Position numbers and translations under genes: made by a program
Shown here: positions 23,454-35,977 of the stretch, piece by piece
How the letters are laid out: each line of letters opens with the position of its first letter
Numbering within the stretch: position 1 is the first letter of the stretch
Source: Erythroxylum novogranatense
Lineage: Eukaryota; Streptophyta; Magnoliopsida; Malpighiales; Erythroxylaceae
Reading direction: 5' to 3'
Length of the DNA stretch: 64,000 nt
NCBI GenBank assembly: GCA_029891385.1
Contig: CM057233.1
Coordinates: 54,204,063-54,268,062, forward strand
The notes under the pieces: generated by a model
What the model was told of the DNA's origin: nothing
Databases searched by the model: none
Seen by the model: the letters and a program-made list of their open reading frames with translations, nothing else

Positions 23454-23883
23454 TGTAGAAAATTCTGTGTGAGCATCACATGCCCACAAGCAAGGAAAAC
23501 AAAATTTTTTATTCCGGACCTTCTCGAAAGCCGTGATCCATGTGTCTATACAACAAACTCAAACCATAACGGCCAAAGGAGACCGTCTCTAACGGTATCC
23601 ACGCAGAGATCGGAGAACCTAACCGGGACAAACCCTTTGACCCGGGAATAGCTAGAACAAAGTAAAGAGTGCTAGCTCTTACCTTTGTCCTTGGAGAGCT
23701 TGAAACCAATGGAAAAAAGGAGATGAAACCTTGAATATCGATGGAGATGAGAGATGAGAGGAAAAACGCTTTCTTCCTTCAACTTCAAAACCCACGACAT
23801 CCTCTACTTCTTTTTTTCTCTTTTATTTTTCTTTAACTTAATTAAAGACATTCAAAAGCTAGGTGGAGAAGCTTCCACGTTAG

Positions 23884-23919
<36 letters not shown>

Positions 23920-25280
23920 TAATAAAGATAAGCTTCTCCTCCCTTCCATCCACGTTGCAACATATATATATATATATATATTAATTCTTTAATTAATTAA
24001 TATAATATATATATGTTTATTAATGCTGAGGTGGTCTAGTCACACTGGGGTCGGTCTTACCGGCCTACCGGGTCCCGGTATGGGAAAACCCATCGAAAAT
24101 ATTTTTCAGCAATATCGATGTCGCGATCTCATCGGGACATATCTCGATCTCATTGGGATCCATTTAATCCTTTTGCTCTCCATATATTGGAACTCTGTCC
24201 AAAACTATTTTACGAATTCTCCGAGACACTCTTATGCGTGTAACCCATTAGGTTCCCGGTTATGTTGGCTACTTAGATTAACACTTAATCCAAGCAAGTC
24301 ATGAGCGGTATCTAGCAACACATCATGACCCCCAATTGACCGAAAAGTAATTGGTTTGATGAATGAACATGTATTCATCACGAACCATATCACGAACCTT
24401 TCCATAGATAATTACCGTGCAATTCGTCCATTCACCATGCTATACCCCACTTGGTTATGAGTATGGGCAAAGTGTCAATTCTTACTAGACTGACTATGTC
24501 AAATCTAGTCCAAGTGATTTCAGTTCTTGTCCTGGGACTCATTACTTAATATGTCAATGAAGACATTCTTCATGATATATATGCTCCGGCCAGAGACTTC
24601 CAAGTAATGACCCTGACAAGAGGCCATGGGTATCATCTTCTGCTATCACAGAAGTGGTGAATTCTCTATTGGCTACTCAATTATCTTCAATACCTCAAGT
24701 CGCACCCAATCACCACCCTATGAGCAACCTCTCGTAAGGCAACAAGGAATGGAGTCAAAGCACGTAATCAAGATCCAAGATATCCTCGAGCACCTCAAGT
24801 CAAAGGATACTTGCACCATTGCTATGATGAGATTATCACCGACATTAGAATAGGACATCCATGTGATGATCCCATAGCAGTCATCCAATGTACTTACTAC
24901 CTCTAGTAAGCATCCACATCTCAACCCTAAATATCTCATATTTACGACTTCGAGATCCATCGCTGATCAAATCAAGGAGCTTGAGATATGCTAGTCTCTC
25001 CGGATTACCGATGTCCAGCCAATAATCCTATGACTAGGGATAATTTAGATATCGACATAATTGCACATGATAGGAATCTCGAGTATGATCACATCACAAT
25101 TTCCTTCATGCTATGTCATATATCATGGACTTCATTAATTTGCTTATTGATCAATATCCATTCATAAATAATGAGCAACAAGTTAATGAAATATGCCTTT
25201 CTTTATTTATTCATAAAGTATGTACACAACTTTGTACAAAATGCGCTAAAGGCGATTGCCTTCGTGGCACTACTCTAATA
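23454..25280 (-). mobile_element. Copia-A 3' LTR (left copy)
   Basis: Read on the minus strand it starts TATTAGAGTAGTGCC at 25280 (TGTTAGAG in the sister copy). It ends GAATTTTCTACA-like at 23454, after a (TA)n-rich stretch at 23885-23985. It is adjacent on the right to the purine run AGTGGGAGAT, the PPT. It matches 34163-35977 over its full length, with scattered small indels. The LTRs at 1-1268 and of Copia-B are the same family but carry an extra palindrome array at their start. Confidence 0.88.
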
Positions 25281-25292
25281 ATCTCCCACTGA
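25281..25292 (-). promoter_or_regulatory. Copia-A polypurine tract
   Basis: On the minus strand the purine-rich GTCAGTGGGAGAT directly precedes the 3' LTR start at 25280. Copia-B has the same tract (AAGTGGGAGATT) before its 3' LTR. Confidence 0.75.
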
Positions 25293-25410
25293 CCTAAAGC
25301 CAATCGCCTTTGATATCTAATACCATAAAGTAGTACATGAGAATCAAAACTCTTTTGTGATAATGGATTTGTCAACGGATCGCAATATTCGCTTTCGATT
25401 AGGAATTCTC

Positions 25411-28186
25411 TCAACTGACATCACCTCGTCCTATGATCTCCCTGATCAGATGATATCTGCGGAGTACGTGTTTGGATCGTTGATGAGACCTTGGTTCTTT
25501 CGCCTGTGCAATAGCCCCATTGTTGTCACAATACAACTGTATGAGCCCATCACCGCTAGGAACCACATCAAGTTCAGTAATGAACTTCTTGATCCAAACT
25601 GCTTCCTTTGCTGCTTTTGAAGCGACAATGTACTCTGCCTTGGTTATTGAATCAACAGTTGTCTCTTGTTTGAAACTCTTCCAACTAACTGCCCCGCCAT
25701 TCAGTGTGAATACATAACCTGATTGGGATTTGAAATCATCCTTATCAGATTGAAAATTGGCATCTGTATACCCGCTCACTTTGAGATCTCCATCTCCATA
25801 TATCAAGAAAACATCCTTAGTCCTTCGCAAGTACTTGAGGATATTCTTGATGACCACCCAAAGGACCCTCACCAGATCCGATTGGTATCTCGCCGTAACA
25901 CTTAGAACATATGATACATCGGGTCTCGTACATAGCATAACGTAAATGATAGATCCTACCGCAGATGCATACGGGATCATATTCATGCGCATCCTCTCAT
26001 CTTGTGTCTTAGGACACATAAATTTCGAGAGTGTTATCCCATGAGTCACGGGAAGGTACCCTCTCTTGGATTGCTCCATGCTAAACCTTTTCAGCGTCTT
26101 GTCTATGTACGTTGATTGTGAAAGACCAAGCAACCTTTTTGATCTATCTCTATAAATCTTTATCCCAAGGATATAAGTTGCTTCACCAAGGTCTTTCATG
26201 GCAAATTATTTGGACAACCAAATCTTGACTGATTGTAGCATAGAGACATCGTTTCCTAGCAATAATATGTCATCTACATACAAAGACAAGGAATACGATT
26301 GCGGTCCATTAACCTTCTTATACACACAGTGTTCATCCGGATTTTGTGAGAAATCAAACTCTTTGATTACCTCATCAAAACGGATATTCCAACTCCTGGA
26401 TGCTTGTTTCAATCCATAGATGGATTTCTGAAGCTTGCATACTATTTCGCCATCATAGGAGGTGAAGCCCTCAGGTTGTGTCATATACACATCCTCAGCT
26501 AGATTTTCATTTAGGAAAGTTGTCTTCACATCCATTTGCCATATCTCATAATCATAATGAGTGGCAATGACTAGGAGTATTCTAATGGATTTAAGCATTG
26601 CTACTGGGCTGAAGGTCTCGTCGTAGTCAACTCCTTGTCTTTGACGAAAACCTTTAGCCACAAGCCTTGCTTTATAGATAATTACATTACCATCCATGTC
26701 GGTTTTCTTTTTGAAAACCCATTTGCACCCTATGGGTTTGATTCCTTCGGGTGCCTCAACCAAAGTCCATACTTGGTTTTCATACATGGAATCCATTTCA
26801 GCCTGCATGGCTTGAAGCCATTTCTCAGACTCTGAACTCTTCGTAACCTCTTCATAGGTGGTAGGCTCATCATCTTCTATGAGCAATCGTCATTCTGCTC
26901 ATTCACGAGAAATCTATATCTCTCGGAAGCAGAGCGTATCCTACGTGACCTCACTGAACTTCGTGTGTTGTAGAAGGTTGAATCATTATTTCATCTGTAT
27001 GAGTCACGCTTCTTGAGTTCAGCAGCTGATCTGCGCCTGCTCGAGCATCCCTAACTTCTTCAAGCTCAATTTTGCTCCCACTATCTTCTTGTAAAAGAAA
27101 CTCTTTCTCTAAAAGATGATGCTTCAAACAAACACTTTTGTTCCTCAAAAGGTAGAATTGATATCCTATTGTTTCTTTAGGATATCCTACTAACAAACAC
27201 TTGTCGACTTTGCATCAAGTTTATTTGACCGTGTTCGCTTCACATAAGGTGACAACCCCAAACTTTCAAATGAGTAAGATAGGTCTTTTGTTAGTCCACA
27301 TCTCATATGGAGTAACATCAACTGCTTTAGATGGAACTCGCTTAACAAGTAAATAAATTTGTCTCAAGTGCATACCCCAAAAGGATTTTGGTAACTTTAA
27401 AGCCCATCATTGATCGTACCATGTCTAACAAGGTTCGATTTCTCCTTTTGCCACACCATTATCTTTGTGGTGTGTAAGGAGGAGTCCATTGAGATAAAAT
27501 TCCATTATCTCTGAGATAATCCAAAAACTCTTGGTCTAAGTATTCCCCACCACGATTAGATCGTAATGTCTTGATACTTTTCCCAAGTTGGTTTTCTACT
27601 TCATTTCTGAATTGTTTAAACTTTTCAAATGCTTCAGATTTGTATCTCATCGATATCAAAACCCATATCGAGAATAATCATCGATAAAGGTAATGAAGTA
27701 AAGACAACCACTTCTGGCATGGATGGACATCGGACCACATACATCTGAAAGTATTAAGTCTAATACTCCAGTCGCTCGTTCACCCTTTCCCTTAAAGGGT
27801 AATTTAGTCATCTTGCCTAATAAACAAGATTCGCATGTGTCATATGATTCATAATCAAATGACCCTAAACTACCACTCTTATGGAGCTTAGCTATCGTCT
27901 CTCATTTATGTGGCCAAGCGACAATGCCATAAGTAAGTTGATTTTAAATTATCTCGCTTATGTCTTTTCGTGTCATTGACATTCATAATTGGATGTGACA
28001 TATCTAATATGTAAATTCCATTGCATAATGTACCAAGACCATAAAGCATTCCATTCAAACTAATAGAACAACCATTGTTACTAAAAGTCAAATGGAAACC
28101 AAATTTATTTAAACAAGAAATGCATAATATGTTCTTTGTTAATACAGGTACAAAACAACATTCATCCAATTTAATTACTGAAGTGA
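25411..28186 (-). pseudogene. Copia-A pol: integrase to RNase H, broken, gag missing
   Basis: Reading the minus strand leftward: a protease/integrase linker with CFVPVLTKNILCISCLNK near 28160-28100, and a GAG-pre-integrase part with LWHCRLAT near 27910. An integrase core piece follows (SEAFEKFKQFRNEVENQLGK near 27635-27575, DFLLD-like end near 27480). RT lies at 26886-26206 (IWQMDVKTTFLNENLAEDVY, catalytic LYVDDILLLGND near 26280). RNase H lies at 26199-25411 (LCTRPDVSYVLSV, SGYTDANFQSDKDD, YCDNNGAIAQAKEP). Several frame breaks separate the blocks. Upstream of about 28190 the element is replaced by a SIRE-like LTR, so protease and gag are absent. Confidence 0.85.
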
Positions 28187-28189
28187 ATC

Positions 28190-29099
28190 ACACGTTAATA
28201 CAGCACTTAAAAACACAATAGAATGCACGAGAAGGAGGGTTGAATTTTGTATTCCCCTTTTTGAATATCTTTAAGAATTACTTGTTAGAATTAAGATTCT
28301 TTACAGAATTCTTATTAATCCTGATTGATCAAACTTTTCAATGCTAAGTATATGAATAGTAAATAAAAATCAACTTTGAAACTAAAAGTGAGATAGAGAG
28401 TGAGAGTAGTAGACATGCAGATTTATCCTGGTTCACCCCAAACCGTGGGCTACGTCCAGTCCTCAGAGTTTCTTCTGAGATTTCACTATCTCTTCAAACG
28501 TTACAGTATTCTTTCACGAGCCTCTTCAGGTCTCTACAATCAGTATTCTTTCACACTTAGCCTCTGCAGGCTATCTTACAACTTTTCTTTTCAGAAAATA
28601 TTTGAACACTCTATTACGTATGATAGCGTTCACTAATTCGCACTTAATCGCTTTTTGTTTTGTGTAATTTTTCTAAAACAAGAAGCACTTCATTTCGACT
28701 TCGACTTGTATTTATAGCCTTCGCCTCTAATCGCTTCTTGATTCTTGAATCTTGAATCTTTAAAGAAATGCTTAATCAGTTGAGTTCTCAGAATTAACTC
28801 GAATCCGACTCTTCGTCTGTTTCTTTTCTGCGTCTGCGTCTGCGTCTTTTATTGTCTTGTGTCATCTGCGTCAGGTTGACTTTTTACTTTGACAAACTTC
28901 GCCGTGTTTTGATTTGTCTGTAATAAATGCATGATCGACTTTTTCAACTTAGTCTGTGTCAACTTCGCCTCAGATCGCCATCTTCGCTCATCTCAATTCG
29001 CTTGTATATCGTCGGATCGCTTTTTTTTTCTTGTATTTGATCTCACTATGTTTGTTATACATCAAAATCATTTTTATGTAAAGTCATTTTGACTTAACA
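28190..29099 (-). mobile_element. Copia-D 3' LTR
   Basis: On the minus strand it begins TGTTAAGTCAAAATGAC at 29099, directly after the PPT (29100-29120, minus-strand AAAAAGGGGGAGAT). It ends somewhere between 28230 and 28190, where Copia-A pol sequence resumes. I could not fix the last base because no partner LTR or target duplication is in the window. The stretch 28420-28600 contains the short words GCCTCTTCAGG and GCCTCTGCAGG in a local repeat. Confidence 0.65.
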
Positions 29100-29120
29100 A
29101 TCTCCCCCTTTTTGAATATA

Positions 29121-31880
29121 ACAAATTACATGCAAGAAAAGAAAAGAAAACAAAACAACAAATTTTTTTTTACAGATGTTGCAAAAACTTATCTTCTTCC
29201 TGTCTTCGTCTGTTGTGGTCACACCTTCTTCATCTCAACATCCTCTCCTCTTCTCGATTATTTTCTTCTTTCCCGCTCTCCCTATTTGTTATAATAAAAA
29301 TGATTATCGATTCGGTTCTTCGCCAGCTCGCTATCATCTTCTTTAGATCATTCACCGCCTCCTTCATGTCATTGAGTTCACCACGTAATCATCGACTTCA
29401 TCGGACGAAGAGGCTTGATCTGCTTCACGATGGAGGAGCGAAAGGAATTGTAGTAGTATAGGCATCGAGGATGAAGTGTAGTCTTCATTAATCTCAAAAG
29501 TCGGTGGACGAATGAATGTTACAAACTTCAGAAGATTTAGATCAAAAGGAATTGGCAAGATCAACAACTGCCTTCCTTGCAGGATAGGGCATGTTCTTCG
29601 ATAGATGCAGTGTATTAGACAAAGGGCTAATACGAAGAACCGCTCAACAAGGAACTCAATAATGTTCTGCTTTTATACTTCCCCATCGACAGTCTTCCGC
29701 ACGATTTGTATGGCTGCAGCTCGCTTGATTCGGGTCTTCAGTGCAGAATGCATGCTTCATCAATTTTCCGACTTCTTCGTAACTGATCTGCGGACGATCA
29801 TCATCAACATTATCTTCGTGAAATAATTTTGACTTTCCTTTGTAAAATCTTTTGACACCTTGGTTGAATATCCGAACAACCTTTATCTCTGTGTTCTCTG
29901 TGATTGGGAACATAGTACACGGTGGGTGGACGCCTTGAGGGATATGGCAAATGATCAAGAAGCCTCAAGGTATCGTAAAAGACTTCTCTTTTTATTTAGT
30001 AATCGCCACGTGATACCATTAATCAACATAGGTTGCACCGAGCTACTATTTTCTTCACCGTTCAACATCGATTATAATAACATTGCTCGATTGGTAATAA
30101 CTTCTACCAATTTGATTTCTAGCCTATATTTCCTCAAGAACTTCGGTAGTTATTTACCTTCGGATTTGGTTCATCATCACCAAACTGCATCGCAGCTTGC
30201 TTCGGTCAGGTTCCTTAGAAGTCTCCCGAACCGACCATTCTTCTCGCTGGTTCCTCCTTTGTAATGCCAGTGTCTCATGAACCGTGCTTTCATCCATCGG
30301 GTTCTTCTTGTTAAGCACTAGAATTTCTTGAATCGCATAATGCTCGCCGCTTCAACTTCAACAAACGACGTTAGCCTCTTTTGTAGACTAACGCCCTCGG
30401 CGCTTGAGATGCTCTTCTTTTGACTAACCTTCTTAGTCTTTTTCTCTGCTTGCTTAGTTTTGCTGATTTCTTCACGGAGATTTTCCTTTAACAGATGTTG
30501 CTTTTCTCTTCCTCTCGGTCTCTTTAGATCTTCCGCCGATCTTCTTCCGTATAGAGACTAAGGATCTTGTGGCTTTGGCTACACAAGATTTAAAAGTTTC
30601 TTCTCGCCTTTGTTCTCTGGCAATCTTCTCTTCTGTTGCCTCGAGTCCCGATTCTTGGAGATCTCTTGGCTTTCTTCACAACTTCGCCAAGAGACTTTCT
30701 CCTTGTCTCTTTGGCGCACTTTGCTTTGCCCTCCGAGATTGATTTTCATGACAAGAGGACTCGCCATTTTCATGAGAGGTCTCCCTAGCACTCTCCTTAA
30801 TTCGCGAGAGGCGATTTGATACTTACAGTGATTGAGAACTTAAGACAGAGTCTTCTTCAATATACGCCCCTCGGGTTTTTGGTTTCTTTGAAGAACCGTG
30901 ATCTTTGTCTCATCAGATTCGCACCCATTCGCGAATAGTATGAGCATCAATTTTGCTCTTCATCGAACAGTTAGTCTTATACCTTAGTGCGGGCGATTTA
31001 ACATCGGATTCCATAAAGATCCTCGTCAAAATCATACCATAAGGATAACTCGAAGTTTCCTTTAACCCTTAACCATATAGGAAAGATTAAGAAGGGTAGA
31101 TCTATAGGATTTCGATTGAGAAGAAAGAAAAGACATTGTTCGCCTAAAGTAGTCACCAAATGCCTTGAACCAACTCTAGGAAGAATGCAATTGAACAGAT
31201 TGCATGCGTAACCCTAGCCTTTGGAATCGATTTGATGTATTCCTTTCTCTTGAATCATTTGTGCCATAGAGCTGCCTCTTGACATCTTCTTCTTTCATTC
31301 CAATCGAGGACATCCATCCGCCTTAGTAGGCTTTTCACCAACGGATGGGCAATCGCCATTTTCCTTATCAAATCCTTTGTGACAATAATCGATATTCTAT
31401 CCACAGAGGATACAATAGTGTCTTCTATCGCATTTGTGCGCTCTTCCGTAACTCATATACCTCATTTATATAGACAGGTTCTTGTATCCGAAAGAAGTTC
31501 TTCCACCGACTTTTATAATCTCGTGTTTTACATCCATGCCACACCCCTTAGTGATTCAAAGTTCACAAGTCTTCCATAAATCATTGCCGCCCATTGTATA
31601 GAGCGAAGGATTATCTTCGAAAGCTTTTGAGTGAGAAGATTTTGAGAGAATTGGTAAAGTAGAAATGAACCGTCGAGATGATGAAAAGATCGCTATAATA
31701 TCATCTTCACCTACTTATAGGGTTATGGACTGATGGGTTCTCAATCATTAAGAACCTCGAGTTTATCGATATTTCCTCCAAAATCTTCCTCAGTGAGAAA
31801 AGTTACCAACAGAACTCACCGTGTATAACGCCGTTAGTTTCTCACGTTATTTTAGCCTAACTGCCATTTAGCATCACCAT
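29121..31880 (-). pseudogene. Copia-D region between RNase H and LTR, decayed extra ORF
   Basis: About 2.7 kb without pol domains. On the minus strand, pieces of a former protein can be followed with frame changes. There is RLVNFESLRGV near 31580-31540, a stretch LVKSLLRRMDVLDWNERRR near 31345-31285, and SKIDAHTIREWVRI near 30965-30920. A highly charged K/E/R segment follows at 30800-30500 (coiled-coil-like), then FYKGKSKLFHEDNVDDD and ISYEEVGKLMKHAF near 29850-29765. SIRE-branch elements often have an additional ORF at this place. This is probably its remnant. I do not recognise a specific function. Confidence 0.5.
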
Positions 31881-31899
31881 ATTGAGATTGCGCCTTATC

Positions 31900-33780
31900 T
31901 TCAAAACGTTCTTCACCGGTGGTTTAGTGAAGATGTCCGCCCATCAAGCTCTGTTTCAACGAACTTTAGAAGCACCACCTTTCTTCTAACGTAGTCTCTC
32001 AGGAAATGATGTCTGACTTCTATATGCTTTACTCTAGAATACTGAATTGGATTCTTTGACAGGTTTGTTGCACTTGGTGTTGTCGCAATAAATTGGAATC
32101 TCCTCCTCCTTAACTGAATAGTCTTCAAGCTGATACTTGATCCACGCCGTCGTGAGCGGTAATCATAAGGCGGACCAGATTCGCTTCAGCGGTTGATAGA
32201 GCAATTGAGCTTTGTCTCTTGCTTGAACAGGAAACTAGATTTGTTCCAAGAAAGTGACATCCTCCACTTGTGCTCTTTCTTTCGATTCTATCTCCGGCAT
32301 AGTCCGCATCACAAGATCCGATTAACCAAATCTTTACCTTCTCAAACATTAAGCAAAGATCGGTAGTACTGCGAGATATCTCAAAATTCTTTTAACAAAG
32401 AAAAATGAGACTCTCTAGATCGCTTGAAATCTTGCACACAAGCATACACCGAATGTAATATCGTGTCTACTTGTCAGAAGATACAATAAAGAACCGATCA
32501 TCCCTCTATATAAGGTTTGATCCACCTTCTTACCAAGTTCGCTCTTTCAAAAAGGTTTGAAGGATGCATCGAGTTGCCATTGGCTTCACATTATTCATGT
32601 CAAACTTATTCAACAACTCTTTCACATACTTACTTGATGAATAAAGATCTTCTCTTTAGTCCAGCAACTTGCAACCCAAGAAAGAACTTTAATTCACCCA
32701 TCATACTCATTTCAAATTCTCTTTCATTAGTCTCTCAAACTTTAAACACAACTCTTTTGTAGTAGCACCAAAGATAATATCATCAACGAGATCCGCATTA
32801 AGATAAAATCATTCGAAAACTCTTTCTAAAGAGCGCCTTATCAACTTGACCTCTCGCTGAAACCATTTTCTATTAAGAAGGTACTCGACGATCATACCAA
32901 GCTCTAGGGGCTTGCTTTAGGCAGATAAGGCTTTGTGAAGTCTATAGACATAATCTGGATTTTAACATCTTCAAAGCCGGAGGTTGTTTCACATAGACTT
33001 CTTCGCCTATAAAGCCATTCGAAATGCACTCTTAACATCCATCCAAACAACTTTATATCGTGACAGATTGCATATGCCAACAAAATCCTTATAGCTTCAA
33101 GTCTCGCCATGGAGCATATGTTTCGTTGTAGTCTATTCCTTCTGCTGATTGTAACCTTGTGCTACTAATCTCGGCCTTATTACGACTCACTCTTCTTGAT
33201 TCGCCTAACTTATTCTTGAAAATCCATCTTGTTCCTAGAATGGATTTCTTAGAGGTTTTGGAACCAAGGACCAGACGTTATTCCTTGTGAATTGGTTCAG
33301 CTCTTCTTGCATGGCTAACACCCAAGCTTCGCTCTTGAAGAGCTTCCTCAACCTTCTTAGGTTCTACTTCGTAGATAAAAGCTACATTAGCTTCTCGTCT
33401 AATCTGGACCTTGTCCTAACTCCTTCGAGGTCTCACCGATAATTAACTCTTCGGATGAGAACTTTATACTTCCAATCTCGCCTTAGTTCTATAGTTTCGG
33501 AATATCTTCAATCTTATTCTCATGAGTGTCTGACGAGGGAGTTTCTGAGGCATCATCTAGGTTCTTTGAAGGAACTTCAATCTCCATGTCATCTTCCTTA
33601 TGGGTTTGAGAACTATCATCAAATTTGACATGGATCGTCTCTTCAACAGTCTTTGAAGTCAGGTTGTAAACTCGAAATGTCTTAGACGATAATGAGTAAC
33701 CTAGAAATATTCCTGGATAGGTCTTTGAATCGAATTTATCCAACAGCTCTCTCGTATTCAGAATGGAACATTTGCACCTA
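31900..33780 (-). pseudogene. Copia-D pol: integrase end, RT and RNase H, heavily broken
   Basis: Minus strand, from right to left. Integrase C-terminal motif LLDKFDSKTYPGIFLGYSLS lies near 33750-33680, followed by a variable acidic linker. RT blocks are RLEAIRILLAYAIC near 33105-33065, VKQPPGFEDVK-like sequence near 32990-32950 and a catalytic VDDIIFGATTKE near 32790-32755. RNase H holds GSCDADYAGDRIERKSTSGG near 32320-32260, STAEANLVRL near 32195 and KHIEVRHHFLRDYVRRK near 32020-31970. Frame shifts fall between almost every block. The small regular indels suggest long decay. Confidence 0.8.
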
Positions 33781-33826
33781 AATGGATGAAAGTAGGATAT
33801 GCTTGGTCTTCTTCCATTCCATAACT

Positions 33827-34162
33827 CGTAAGGCCGAGAGCTGCGGGAAGAAGCGGCTCGGCATAATCCTCAAACGAAGGACACTCCGACCCGTCAGAAA
33901 CGTGAACCTCATGGCACCTCTTCAGGACTGAAAGGGTTAAATCGTAGGCGAACTCTAAGCACTCTCCATGTAGGAACCGCTTTTTCCACCACTTTATCGC
34001 CTCGACCCTTTGTTCCTTGATGGAGCATCGCAACTCCCTCAATATATCCTCGGTCCTGTGTTTACCCTCCACTACTTCATGACAATCCTGGAGGAATTTT
34101 TTACCACGCTCCTGCTCCATCTTCACTTCCTTCCTCAAGCCCTCACACTCCTTAGCCAGCCT
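33827..34162 (-). pseudogene. Second copy of Gypsy-2 antisense ORF segment
   Basis: Nearly identical to 23126-23453. Differences I can see include GGCATAATC against GGTATAATC, GGCGAACTC against GGCAAACTC and CTCTCCATG against CTCTTCATG. On the minus strand it reads EQERGKKFLQDCHEVVEGK and then the block shared with 22833-23366. At 33,826 it abuts Copia-D integrase sequence without any LTR end or repeat. At 34,162 it abuts the right Copia-A LTR exactly as 23,453 abuts the left one. This makes a 2.15-kb duplicated module, Gypsy segment plus LTR. Confidence 0.88.
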
Positions 34163-35977
34163 TGTAGGAAAATTCTGGTGTGAGCATCATATGCCCACGG
34201 TGCGGAAAACAAAATTTTTTTGTTCCGGGACTTTCCCGAAAGTCAGGATCCATGTGTGTATACAACAAACTCAAACCATAACGGTCAAAGGAGACCGTCT
34301 CTAACGGTATCCACGCAGAGATCGGAGAACCTAACCGGGACAAACCCTTTGACCTGGGAATAGCTAGAACAAAGTAAAGAGTGCTAGCTCTTACCTTTGT
34401 CCTCGAGAGCTTAAAACCAATGGAAAAAGGAGATCAAACCTCAATATCGATGGAGATGAGAGATGAGAGGAAAACTCTTTCTTCCTTCAACTTCAAAACC
34501 CACGACATCCTCTACTTCTTTTTTTCTCTTTTATTTTCTTTAACTTAATTAAAGACATTCAAAAGCTAGGTGGAGAAGCTTCCACGTTAGCTTATATATA
34601 TATATATATATAAAGTTAATAAAAATAAGCTTCTCCTCCCTTCCATCCACGTTGCAACATATATATATATATATATTAATTCTTTAATTAATTAATATAA
34701 TATATATATGTTTATTAATGCTGAGGTGGTCCAATCACACTGGGGTCGGTCCTACCGGCCTACCGGATCCCGGTATGGAAAAACCCACCGGAAACGTTTT
34801 TCAGCAATATCGATGTCGCGATCTCATTGGGACATATCTCGATCTCATCGGGATCCATTTAATCCTTTTGCTCTCCATATATTGGAACTCTGTCCAAAAC
34901 TATTTTACGAATTCTCCGAGACACTCTTATGCGTGTGACCCATTAGGTTCCCGGTTATGTTGGCCACTTAGATTAACACTTAATCCAAACAAGTCATGAG
35001 CGGTATCTAGCAACACATCATGACCTCCAATTGACCGGAAAGTAATTGGTTTGACGAATGAACATGTATTCATCATGAATCATATCACGAACCTTTCTAT
35101 AGACAATTACCGTGCAATTCGTCCTTCCACCATGCTATACCCCACTTGGTTATGAGTATGGGCAAAGTGCCAACTCTTACTAGACTGACTACGTCAAATC
35201 TAGTCCAAGTGATTTCAGTTCTTGTTCTGGGACTCATTACTTAATATGTCAATGAAGAGATTCTTCATGACATATATGCTCCGGCCAGAGACTTTCAAGT
35301 AATGACCCTGACAAGAGGCCATGGATATCATCTTCTGCTATCACAGAAGTGGTGAATCCTCTATTGGCTACTCAATTATCTTCGAATACCTCAAGCTGTA
35401 CCCAATCACCACCCTATGAGCGACCTCTGTAAGGCAACAAGGAATGGAGTCAAAGTACAGAATCAGTATCCAAGATATCCTTGAGCACCTCAAGTCAAAG
35501 GATACTTGCACCATTGCTATGATGAGATTATCACTGACATTAGAATAGGACATCCATGTGATGATCTCATAGCAGATCATCCAATGTACTTACTACCTCT
35601 AGTAAGCATCCACATCTCAACCCTAAATATCTCATATTTACGACTTTCCGAGATCCACCGCTGATCAAATCAAGAGCTTGAGATGTGCTAGTCTCTCGGG
35701 ATTCTGATGTCCATTTGGAATCCTATGACTAGGGATAATTTAGATATTGACATAATTGCACATGATAGGAATCTCGAGAGTATGATCACATCACAATTTC
35801 CTTCATGCTATGTCATATATCATGGACTTCATTAATTTGCTTATTGATCAATATCCATTCATAAATAATGAACAACAAGTTAATGAAATATGCCTTTCTT
35901 TATTTATTCATAAAGTATGTACACAACTTTGTACAAAATGCGCTAAAGGCGATTGCCTTCAGGGCACTACTCTAACA
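34163..35977 (-). mobile_element. Copia-A LTR, right copy, solo-like
   Basis: On the minus strand from TGTTAGAGTAGTGCCC at 35977 to AATTTTCCTACA at 34163. It is flanked by AGCCT (34158-34162) and AGCCC (35978-35982), a 5-base target duplication with one change. Gypsy-2 antisense ORF sequence continues on both sides, so this LTR looks like a solo LTR produced by LTR-LTR recombination. It has shorter (TA)n tracts than the left copy. Confidence 0.85.

Larger units (their letters stand above)
28190..33826 (-). mobile_element. Copia-D: SIRE-like Copia retrotransposon, truncated at 33,826
   Basis: Minus-strand order from right to left is integrase C-terminus, RT, RNase H, a long non-pol stretch with a decayed extra ORF, PPT and 3' LTR. 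The PPT and LTR start (AAAAAGGGGGAGAT then TGTTAAGTCAAAATG at 29099) and the long region between RNase H and LTR fit the SIRE/Maximus branch (inference). It lies inside Copia-A. Its 5' part (LTR, gag, protease, most of integrase) is missing, because at 33,826 the sequence changes at once to Gypsy-2 antisense ORF. Confidence 0.72.
23454..35977 (-). mobile_element. Copia-A: LTR pair with an internal region rearranged by Copia-D and a Gypsy segment
   Basis: Two similar LTRs in minus orientation (23454-25280 and 34163-35977) sit in the Gypsy-2 antisense ORF. The left one is followed by a PPT (25281-25292) and a normal Copia pol 3' half. The right one is not preceded by a primer site and gag, as a 5' LTR should be. 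Instead a second copy of the Gypsy-2 antisense ORF (33827-34162) adjoins it. A target duplication AGCCT/AGCCC flanks the right LTR itself (34158-34162 and 35978-35982), so that LTR behaves like a solo LTR. The whole interval is therefore a composite and not a simple full-length element. Confidence 0.7.

Noticed and set aside
23754..23984. A 76-codon plus-strand frame ending in IYIYIY
   Set aside because: It lies in the Copia-A LTR and reads through TA repeats. No protein features.
29121..31880. An envelope-like gene in Copia-D
   Set aside because: No signal peptide, no membrane segments and no fusion-peptide-like part could be seen in the readable pieces.
25411..35977. A single intact Copia element between the two LTRs
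   Set aside because: The internal part lacks PBS, gag and protease and includes another element and a Gypsy segment, so it cannot be read as one element.
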